Source: JBCDBH01 sp039184055 (GTDB lineage: Bacteria > Acidobacteriota > Thermoanaerobaculia > Multivoradales > J023). From it: a stretch of DNA of 5,033 nucleotides. The stretch spans positions 1 to 5,033 of the forward strand of contig JBCDBH010000419.1 of assembly GCA_039184055.1 (NCBI GenBank), given 5' to 3'. Of the stretch, positions 1 through 5,033 are shown one piece after another. The position numbers and the translations under genes were made by a program. The notes beneath the pieces were generated by a model. That model searched no databases. It saw only the letters and a program-made list of their open reading frames with translations, and was not told the DNA's origin. Numbering within the stretch: position 1 is the first letter of the stretch; each line of letters opens with the position of its first letter.

Positions 1-1563
1 GATGGCGACCTCGACATTCTCGCCGGTGGTGGCAATGGCGACGGCGAATTCGCCTGGTACGAGAACGCGGTCGTCAACGAGGGTGTGGGCTGTGACGCGA
101 ATTGGTGTGACAACAGTCTGGATCTCGGAATCACCGGTGGTGTCGCCGCCGGTGATCTCGATGGCGACGGCGATCTCGATCTCCTCCGTTCGCAGAGTGG
201 AGCCATCGATCTTTGGACCAACGACGCGGGAGACGCGAGCAGCTGGACCGTCGTCCCAGTCAGCACGGACAACACACTCCTCGGTCTCCAAGCCATCGAC
301 GTCGATGGCGACGGCGATCTCGATGTGATGGGTCTTTCGAACGGTGATTGGCTCGAGAACGTCAACGGCGATGCCAGCACGTGGATACAGCGCTCCTATT
401 CGGCGACGAATTCCGGACGCGACGTCGCTCTGGCCGACGTCGATCTCGACGGCGACCGCGACCTGATCGTGGCGCAAGCCGATACTGGCAGCGTGGCGCT
501 ATACGAGAACGAGACCTTGCACCGCAGCGCGCGCTTCCCGACCGAGGAAGCCGTACGCTCGGCTGGCACCTATCGGATGGTGCGAACCGGTGACGTCGAT
601 CGAGATGGTGATCTCGACATCTTGGCCGTGGCGCAGAGCGGCAATGAAGTCGTCTGGCTCGAGCGTTTCGAGGTCGAAGGCTTCGACTGGTCGGAGCTCG
701 TGATCAGCAGCGTCTTCGAATCCGCTGAGGCTCTCGACACCGCCGACTTCAACAACGATGGGGAGCTCGACGTGGTCGCCGTCTCGAGCTCGACCACCAG
801 CACCGACAACGTGCGCGTGTGGATCAATCTCGGGATGTTCTCCGAGGGCAGCACATGGAGCTCCAGCAATGTCGCCGGCAGTGACTTTCCGGATGCTCGC
901 TGGGTACAAGCCGCCGACATCGACGGCGATGGCGACGACGACATCGTCGCCACATCGCGCAATCAGGCTGAGATCGCCTGGTGGGAGAACACCGGGACCG
1001 ACGGTCTCACCTGGTTGACCAAAAACACCGTCAGCAGCACCTTCACTGGCGCCACGACCGTTACCGTGATCGACCTCGACCGGGACAGTGACCTCGACTT
1101 GCTCGTCGGCGGCACGGGTGGCTCGCAAGATCCCACCTCCTGGTTCGAGAACACCGCAGGCGACGGCAGCGCATGGACCGAGCACACGATCACTGCAACC
1201 GGCTTGGGCACCACCCAGGCACCGGCAATCGCGATCGACCTCGACCAGGACGGTGACCCGGACGTGGTCACCATCACCGACAACAACGAGCTCCTATGGT
1301 TGGAAAACACCGTCGGCGACGCCAGCACCTGGGAGCTCACCGTGATCGACGCCAACATCGACGACACCTTCGACGTGTGGGCGGCCGACTTCGACCACGA
1401 CGGTGATTTCGACCTCGTGGGCACCAGCAACGACGGCGAGTTTCTGCGCGTCTACACCAACACCGCCGGAGACGGTAGCGCCTGGAGTCAGGTCACCCTC
1501 GACAACGGCTTCGCGGGCCGCTCGGTCGTTCTCGACGACATCGACGGTGATGGCGGCATCGAC
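1..1563 (+). repeat. Array of eleven VCBS/FG-GAP protein repeats
   Basis: Asp-rich cores start at 154, 298, 436, 592, 745, 916, 1072, 1237, 1387 and 1537, with a truncated one at 1. The period is 46-57 codons. At the DNA level the repeats are mostly diverged, but the cores at 158-180 and 302-324 share 23 identical bases. Repeats 8, 9 and 11 depart from the consensus: D-S-D in place of D-G-D, a Pro for Leu, and a Gly for the fourth Asp. The segment between repeats 4 and 5 is unusual (ENETLHRSARFPTEE, residues about 169-183) and lacks the usual Trp. It may be the seam between two propellers, leaving repeats 5-11 as exactly seven blades. Confidence 0.9.
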
Positions 1564-2235
1564 CTGCTCGCCACCACCGACGACGCCATCACCTGGCGAA
1601 AAAACCGAGGCGGTCAATTCGCCCTCGAGACCCTCGACACCGTGGGCGAAGGCATCGGTAGCGACGTCGCGGTGCTCGAAGGCACCACCGACGTGCTGAC
1701 GCTACAGATCAACGCCAGCCACTTGGGTCGAACCGGCGACGGCGATCTCGAGCTGGTCACCTTCGAATTGCTCTTCGAAGAGGCAAGCGACGACCCGCTC
1801 ACCGACATCGAGCTCGGTGCCCTGGTCGACAACGTGCGGATTTACCACGACGACGGTGACGGCATCTTCGAGACCGACGGCTCCGATATCAACTTCTTCA
1901 CCGAGAGCGCGCCTTTCACCCTCTCGGCGGGCGTGCTCACCGCCACCTTCGTCGACGCCGAGCCCGACGTCCAGGTGAGCTTCGGGACCGACGAAGCCTA
2001 CTTCGTCACCCTCGATCTCACCGCTGACGGCGGCTCCGCGACACCCAACGTGTTTGCCGTGACGCACATCACCGAAAGCTCCTCCACCGCCGAGATGTCT
2101 TCCACCGACATCCCACTCGATCTCGCATTCACCGACAACGTCACCTCGAGCACCATCACCGTGCTGCCGACGCTCGTCTTCTCCGACAGCTTCGAAAGCG
2201 GTGATACCTCGGCGTGGTCGTCGACCGTTCAGTGA
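1..2235 (+). CDS. VCBS/FG-GAP repeat protein, probably secreted or surface-exposed (5' end missing)
   Basis: The reading frame is open from base 1, so the start and any signal peptide lie upstream; the GTG at 85 is only an internal codon. The visible 744 residues hold eleven motifs of the form D-x-D-x-D-G-D-L-D followed by hydrophobics. The first is cut at residue 1; the others begin near residues 52, 100, 146, 198, 249, 306, 358, 413, 463 and 513. Most are followed by an aromatic W-x-E-N...W segment. This is the signature of FG-GAP/VCBS repeats, which fold as calcium-binding beta-propeller blades in extracellular proteins. Residues about 540-720 form a different, beta-rich region (VDNVRIYHDDGDG near 609), and the protein ends with FSDSFESGDTSAWSSTVQ. 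The only two cysteines (residues 31 and 36) are close together and could form a disulfide. Two TGA codons stand in tandem at 2233-2238. The family is clear, but ligand and function are unknown; adhesion or polymer binding is only a guess. Confidence 0.93.
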   Translation, partial: DGDLDILAGGGNGDGEFAWYENAVVNEGVGCDANWCDNSLDLGITGGVAAGDLDGDGDLDLLRSQSGAIDLWTNDAGDASSWTVVPVSTDNTLLGLQAIDVDGDGDLDVMGLSNGDWLENVNGDASTWIQRSYSATNSGRDVALADVDLDGDRDLIVAQADTGSVALYENETLHRSARFPTEEAVRSAGTYRMVRTGDVDRDGDLDILAVAQSGNEVVWLERFEVEGFDWSELVISSVFESAEALDTADFNNDGELDVVAVSSSTTSTDNVRVWINLGMFSEGSTWSSSNVAGSDFPDARWVQAADIDGDGDDDIVATSRNQAEIAWWENTGTDGLTWLTKNTVSSTFTGATTVTVIDLDRDSDLDLLVGGTGGSQDPTSWFENTAGDGSAWTEHTITATGLGTTQAPAIAIDLDQDGDPDVVTITDNNELLWLENTVGDASTWELTVIDANIDDTFDVWAADFDHDGDFDLVGTSNDGEFLRVYTNTAGDGSAWSQVTLDNGFAGRSVVLDDIDGDGGIDLLATTDDAITWRKNRGGQFALETLDTVGEGIGSDVAVLEGTTDVLTLQINASHLGRTGDGDLELVTFELLFEEASDDPLTDIELGALVDNVRIYHDDGDGIFETDGSDINFFTESAPFTLSAGVLTATFVDAEPDVQVSFGTDEAYFVTLDLTADGGSATPNVFAVTHITESSSTAEMSSTDIPLDLAFTDNVTSSTITVLPTLVFSDSFESGDTSAWSSTVQ
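2176..2232 (+). other. C-terminal signature of the repeat protein (VFSDSFESGDTSAWSSTVQ)
   Basis: The last 19 residues follow a Ser/Thr-rich linker (NVTSSTITVLPTL) and contain F-x-D-x-F-E-S-G-D-T-S-A-W-S. From memory, very similar endings (DGFESGDTSAWS) recur on otherwise unrelated secreted proteins in some Acidobacteriota and other Gram-negative lineages. A shared tail on diverse secreted proteins would fit a sorting or anchoring tag. It has neither the hydrophobic helix nor the basic end of LPXTG or PEP-CTERM signals. The motif is seen directly; the role is inferred. Confidence 0.45.
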
Positions 2236-2305
2236 TGATTCTCGAGCGAGAGTCAAGCGACCGTTGAGAGGAGTCACGGTTGGTGTCCGAGGAGGAACCG
2301 ATCCA

Positions 2306-2334
2306 TTGATCGCCATTCCCGGACCGGTCATACT
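2306..2334 (+). promoter_or_regulatory. Possible sigma70-like promoter for the antiporter operon
   Basis: TTGATC at 2306-2311 and CATACT at 2329-2334 are separated by exactly 17 bases. Each hexamer matches the TTGACA/TATAAT consensus at four of six positions. The position is sensible: it lies in the only real intergenic gap of the window, just upstream of the antiporter. The predicted start would fall about 2341, on or next to the ATG of a tiny ORF. The match is weak and could be chance. Confidence 0.3.
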
Positions 2335-2340
2335 TCCCAC

Positions 2341-2376
2341 ATGACGACGAGCGCCACGGCGGCTAGACCTCGATGA
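2341..2376 (+). CDS. Possible 11-codon leader ORF (MTTSATAARPR) overlapping the antiporter start
   Basis: An ATG at 2341 opens an 11-residue frame whose TGA (2374-2376) overlaps the antiporter ATG (2373) in the ATGA arrangement typical of translational coupling. No Shine-Dalgarno precedes 2341, but the putative -10 box ends seven bases before it, which would make it leaderless. The antiporter start itself also lacks a clear ribosome site, so coupling would give it a way to be translated. A frame this short arises easily by chance. Confidence 0.2.
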   Translation: MTTSATAARPR

Positions 2377-3950
2377 TTCTGGACGCCGTGTGGATCGGGG
2401 CGGCCTTTCTTTTGGGGCTCGCCGCGCGACTGGTGGGGTTGCCACCCCTGGTCGGATATTTGGCCGCGGGCTTTGTGCTCTATGCCTTGGGGATCGATCC
2501 CGGTGAGGTGATCGAGCATTTTTCGGAGCTGGGCGTCACGCTCCTGCTTTTCACCATCGGTCTCAAGCTCCGAGTCGAGACCCTGTTGCGACCCGAGATC
2601 TGGGGCACGGCGGCCGTTCACATGGTGGTGGTCACGGTGGTGTTCGCGCTCGGCCTCCCCGTGCTCGCGATCACCGGCTTGCCCCTCTTCACCGGTCTCA
2701 CCATGGAAACCGCCTTGCTGGTGACGTTTGCCCTCAGCTATTCGAGCACGGTGTTCGCCGTCAAGGTGCTCGAGGAACGGGGCGAGATGGCGTCGGTCTA
2801 CGGCCGCACCGCAATCGGTATTTTGATCATTCAGGACATCGCGGCAGTGATCTTCCTCGCCATGTCCGCCGGCAAGGTTCCGTCGGTCTGGTCGTTGGTG
2901 CTGATCGTTTGTCTCGTGCCGCTGAGCTGGCTGCTTCTGAAGGTGATGGATCGCACGGGTCACGCCGAGCTTCTGGTGCTTTTCGGGTTGTCGGTGGCCT
3001 TGGGTGGCGCCCAGCTTTTCGATCTCTTCAGTATCAAGGGCGATCTGGGTGCGCTCATCTTCGGTGTCTTGCTCGCTCGGCATCCCTACGCCGAGGATCT
3101 CTCGAAGGCGCTGCTCGGTTTCAAGGATCTTTTCCTGGTCGGTTTCTTTCTCAGCATCGGGCTCAAGGGTTTACCGAGCCCCGAGCTCCTGATCACCGCG
3201 GTCATTCTCGTGCTCGCCATCCCGGTGAAAGGCGCGCTCTTTTTCGGTTTGTTGACCCGCTTTCGTATGCGTAGCCGCACCGCGTTCCTGGCTTCGCTCA
3301 ACCTCACCAACTACAGTGAATTCGGCCTGATCGTCGCGGCGGGGGCCACCGCCAACGGCTGGTTGCCCGACGCCTGGCTCATCGTTCTCGCGGTCGCGGT
3401 GGCTCTCTCCTTTCTCTTCTCGGCACCGCTCAACACAGCGGCCCACTGGCTCTATGAGCGCTTCCATCACGTGTTGCTGCGGTTTCAAGACGCTCGCCTG
3501 TCCCCGGACAAGACGGAGATCGACACCGGTGGCGCGACCGTCCTGGTCTTTGGGATGGGGCGCGTCGGCACCGGAGCCTACGATGTCCTCGACCGTCGGG
3601 ATGCGGAGCACGTACTCGGCTTCGATGTCGCCTCCGAGGTCGTCGAGAGACATCGACAAGCCGGCCGTCGCGTGCTCCGGGCAAGCGCAACCGACGTCGA
3701 TTTCTGGTCGCGTCTCCGTCTCGAACCCGAACGGCCACGGTTGGTCATGCTCGCCATGCCCGAGGCGAGTGAAAACACCATCGCCGCCGAGCATCTTCGA
3801 AAGAAGAATTATGCCGGCCGGATCGCCGCGATCGTCAAGCACGACGACGACACCGACATCCTGCGTCAGGCCGGTGTGCACCAGCTGTTCAATCTCTACA
3901 CTGAAGCCGGAGCGGGATTCGCCGTCGATGCCCTACGAAGTGAAGCTTGA
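2373..3950 (+). CDS. Kef-type (CPA2) monovalent cation:proton antiporter with C-terminal TrkA-N domain
   Basis: This 525-residue inner-membrane protein should exchange K+ or Na+ for H+. Residues about 4-355 are very hydrophobic, with roughly 12-13 membrane segments, and carry Kef-family marks: GYLAAGF (28-34), ELGVTLLLFTIGLKL (52-66), LSYSSTVFAVKVLEERGE (121-138), the transport-site Gln154-Asp155 in GRTAIGILIIQDIAAV, SIGLKG (261-266), Lys286 in PVKG and SEFG (315-318). After a linker (about 358-387), residues 388-515 form a Rossmann TrkA-N/KTN domain with GMGRVG (394-399) and an acidic residue after strand 2 (Asp418 in GFDVASE), followed by a SATD motif (438-441). Such domains gate transport by binding nucleotides. 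It is about 100 residues shorter than E. coli KefB/KefC and has no recognisable RCK-C domain, so I do not assign a kef symbol. No KefF/KefG-like quinone reductase partner is adjacent. The start is supported by the family-typical N-terminus, although no clear Shine-Dalgarno precedes it. The ion specificity cannot be read from sequence. Confidence 0.93.
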   Translation: MILDAVWIGAAFLLGLAARLVGLPPLVGYLAAGFVLYALGIDPGEVIEHFSELGVTLLLFTIGLKLRVETLLRPEIWGTAAVHMVVVTVVFALGLPVLAITGLPLFTGLTMETALLVTFALSYSSTVFAVKVLEERGEMASVYGRTAIGILIIQDIAAVIFLAMSAGKVPSVWSLVLIVCLVPLSWLLLKVMDRTGHAELLVLFGLSVALGGAQLFDLFSIKGDLGALIFGVLLARHPYAEDLSKALLGFKDLFLVGFFLSIGLKGLPSPELLITAVILVLAIPVKGALFFGLLTRFRMRSRTAFLASLNLTNYSEFGLIVAAGATANGWLPDAWLIVLAVAVALSFLFSAPLNTAAHWLYERFHHVLLRFQDARLSPDKTEIDTGGATVLVFGMGRVGTGAYDVLDRRDAEHVLGFDVASEVVERHRQAGRRVLRASATDVDFWSRLRLEPERPRLVMLAMPEASENTIAAEHLRKKNYAGRIAAIVKHDDDTDILRQAGVHQLFNLYTEAGAGFAVDALRSEA

Positions 3951-3993
3951 CCGCACCTGACATCTTGGAACAACCCCTGCTCAATCGCCCGCC

Positions 3994-4000
3994 AAAGGAG
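3994..4000 (+). promoter_or_regulatory. Shine-Dalgarno AAAGGAG that fixes the lipoprotein start
   Basis: AAAGGAG lies six bases before the ATG at 4007 and is the strongest ribosome site in the window. It selects 4007 over an in-frame TTG at 3947, which overlaps the antiporter stop and would put 20 polar residues in front of the signal peptide. Confidence 0.85.
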
Positions 4001-4006
4001 TCATCC

Positions 4007-4615
4007 ATGTCGAAGCTCATCATGCACACCTTGCTCGGAATTCTCGTCCTCGCCTTGCTCGGCTGTGGCGGCGACGCCTCGACCGCCGAGGCGACGGGGA
4101 TCGAAGCGAATGGCGCGGCGGAGCAACCTGAGATGGCCCCGGAGCCATCCACTCCAGCTGCCCGTGGTGACGACACCAGCTATTTCGTGATCGAAGGGGA
4201 CGAACAGGCCGACACCGTGCCACGGGTCTCCGTGCATCTCGATCCGGGTGAAGGCGAAGGGATGTTCAACGATGGCATCACCCGCTATGAAATCCGCATG
4301 CTTCCCAAGCCTCTCGGCAAGGAAGATCTCACCGTCTGGATCCTGAATCTGCGCGAAGACACGGAGCCGGGACGCGTCGAGGTAACCGACAAGCTCGCCA
4401 CACCGTCGATCGTCGTCGGTGTCGGACAAGGTCTGGTCAAGGGCTATATGAAGGTGCTTTCCGGCCACATCGAGCTCGAAGAGCTCGGCGAGAGCATCAC
4501 CTTGACCTTCGAAGCCGAGCTCAAATCGCAAAGCGCGCTCGACCGCAAGCGCCAAGGCCAGGAGGTCACGGTGCGTGGTCGGGTGGTCGCGGCCAAAATC
4601 CCGTCGTCGTCCTAA
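4007..4615 (+). CDS. Predicted outer-membrane lipoprotein of unknown function, 202 residues
   Basis: The N-terminus MSKLIMHTLLGILVLALLGC is a type II signal peptide: one Lys, a hydrophobic core, and the lipobox L17-L18-G19-C20, with Cys20 as the lipidation site. Residue +2 is Gly, not Asp, so by the E. coli rule it would go to the outer membrane. Residues about 21-60 are low-complexity and rich in Ala, Glu, Gly and Pro, probably a flexible tether. Residues about 62-198 look like a compact beta-rich domain of alternating polar and hydrophobic strands (RVSVHLDP, TRYEIRMLPKPL, DLTVWILNLR, SIVVGVGQGLVKGYMKVL, SITLTFEAEL, EVTVRGRVVAAKI) with one basic helix-like stretch (SALDRKRQGQE). I do not recognise the domain. 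No catalytic motif or mature-chain cysteine pair is evident. It lies 56 bp after the antiporter and 5 bp before nei, with no terminator between, so it is probably cotranscribed with both. The lipoprotein call is firm; its job is unknown. Confidence 0.88.
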   Translation: MSKLIMHTLLGILVLALLGCGGDASTAEATGIEANGAAEQPEMAPEPSTPAARGDDTSYFVIEGDEQADTVPRVSVHLDPGEGEGMFNDGITRYEIRMLPKPLGKEDLTVWILNLREDTEPGRVEVTDKLATPSIVVGVGQGLVKGYMKVLSGHIELEELGESITLTFEAELKSQSALDRKRQGQEVTVRGRVVAAKIPSSS

Positions 4616-4620
4616 GCGTC

Positions 4621-5033
4621 ATGCCTGAAGGTCCAGAAATCCGGCTCGAGGCGGACAAGGTACACCGTGCCGTCGCCGGCCGCGTCGCCGACGAGGTCTG
4701 GTGCGCGCTCGAAGGTACGGCCCGGGCCGCCGCCGAGCTCAGCGGCCGAAAGGTGCTCAAGGTCGACTCCTGGGGCAAAGCGATGCTCACCACCTTCGAG
4801 GGCGGGCGGGTGATCTACAGTCACAATCAGCTCTACGGCAAGTGGTACGTCAAGAAGTCCCGGGAGCTGCCGAAGACTGGCCGAAGCCTGCGTCTGGCGA
4901 TTCACAACGACAAGAAATCCGCCCTGCTCTACAGCGCGTCGGACATCGAAGTGCTCGACGCCGACCGTCTCGATGAGCACCCTTTTCTCGCCAAGCTCGG
5001 TCCCGATCTGCTGACCCACGGTCTCGATGCCGA
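4621..5033 (+). CDS. nei: Endonuclease VIII (DNA glycosylase/AP lyase), 3' end missing
   Basis: The 137 visible residues align with the N-terminal half of E. coli Nei almost without gaps. Nei removes oxidised pyrimidines such as thymine glycol from DNA in base-excision repair and cuts the strand by beta,delta-elimination. The catalytic features are present: Pro2 (the Schiff-base nucleophile after Met removal) and Glu3 in MPEGPEIR, Lys53 in WGKAMLTTF, and the wedge Gln70-Leu71-Tyr72 in YSHNQLYGKW that fills the hole left by the flipped base. The QLY wedge and LLYSASDIEVL (about residues 105-115) favour Nei over MutM/Fpg. The helix-two-turn-helix and zinc finger, expected in the remaining 125 or so residues, are beyond the window, so intactness cannot be judged. 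The ATG lies 5 bp after the lipoprotein stop without a Shine-Dalgarno, which suggests translational coupling. The overlapping minus-strand frame is a shadow. Confidence 0.95.
   Translation, partial: MPEGPEIRLEADKVHRAVAGRVADEVWCALEGTARAAAELSGRKVLKVDSWGKAMLTTFEGGRVIYSHNQLYGKWYVKKSRELPKTGRSLRLAIHNDKKSALLYSASDIEVLDADRLDEHPFLAKLGPDLLTHGLDA

Noticed and set aside
2..328. Open frame of 108 codons in the second + frame over the repeats
   Set aside because: It is a Ser/Thr/Ala-rich shadow of the repeat gene, periodic only because the true frame is repetitive.
499..1185. Minus-strand open frame of 228 codons opposite the repeat array
   Set aside because: It is antisense to a confirmed repeat gene. 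Asp-rich GAC/GAT codons read backwards as Val/Ile codons and give a low-complexity product with no domain.
2258..2282. Hairpin with a 7-bp stem (one G-T pair) and 11-base loop after the repeat gene, considered as a terminator
   Set aside because: The stem is weak, the loop is large, and no T-run follows, so it does not fit an intrinsic terminator.
1702..3083. Two long minus-strand open frames opposite the end of the repeat gene and the start of the antiporter
   Set aside because: Their products are rich in Arg, Gly, His and Glu with no recognisable motif, and they cross two well-supported + strand genes. High GC at third positions explains the lack of stops.
3171..3881. Minus-strand open frame of 236 codons opposite the antiporter
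   Set aside because: It lies wholly inside the antiporter, whose conserved motifs fix the coding strand. The product is charged and compositionally odd.
3947..4006. Upstream TTG start for the lipoprotein gene
   Set aside because: It would add a polar, proline-containing stretch before the signal peptide. The ATG at 4007 has a strong Shine-Dalgarno at ideal spacing.
4612..5019. Minus-strand open frame opposite nei
   Set aside because: The + strand encodes unmistakable Nei with all N-terminal catalytic residues, and the antisense product shows no family features.

Overview
The window holds four protein-coding genes, all on the + strand and packed with short gaps, in high-GC DNA with strong G/C preference at third codon positions. 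The lipoprotein with a clear lipobox, the Kef-type antiporter and the secreted-type Asp-rich repeat protein point to a Gram-negative bacterium. The architecture and C-terminal ending of the repeat protein resemble proteins I associate with Acidobacteriota of the Thermoanaerobaculia/Holophagae kind, but that placement is an inference from style and not from a marker gene.

Region 1 (1-2235) is the 3' part of a large VCBS/FG-GAP repeat protein. Eleven Asp-rich calcium-type motifs are visible, the first cut by the window edge. They are followed by a beta-rich C-terminal region and a short terminal signature (FESGDTSAWSSTV). It ends with two tandem TGA stops. A 137-bp gap (2236-2372) follows; it has no convincing terminator, but carries a weak sigma70-like promoter and a tiny ORF that overlaps the next start codon.

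Region 2 (2373-5033) looks like one operon: a CPA2 Kef-type monovalent cation:proton antiporter with a C-terminal TrkA-N nucleotide-binding domain; a 202-residue lipoprotein of unknown function with a strong Shine-Dalgarno; and, 5 bp after it, the 5' half of nei, the endonuclease VIII DNA glycosylase/AP lyase. The nei call is secure: the catalytic N-terminal Pro, the Glu, the Lys and the Gln-Leu-Tyr wedge are all in the expected places. An antiporter of a family known for electrophile protection next to an oxidised-base repair enzyme suggests a loose stress-defence theme, but this is inference.

I see no RNA genes, mobile elements, CRISPR arrays or phage genes. The most open items are the unknown lipoprotein, the C-terminal signature of the repeat protein, and the possible leaderless micro-ORF in front of the antiporter.
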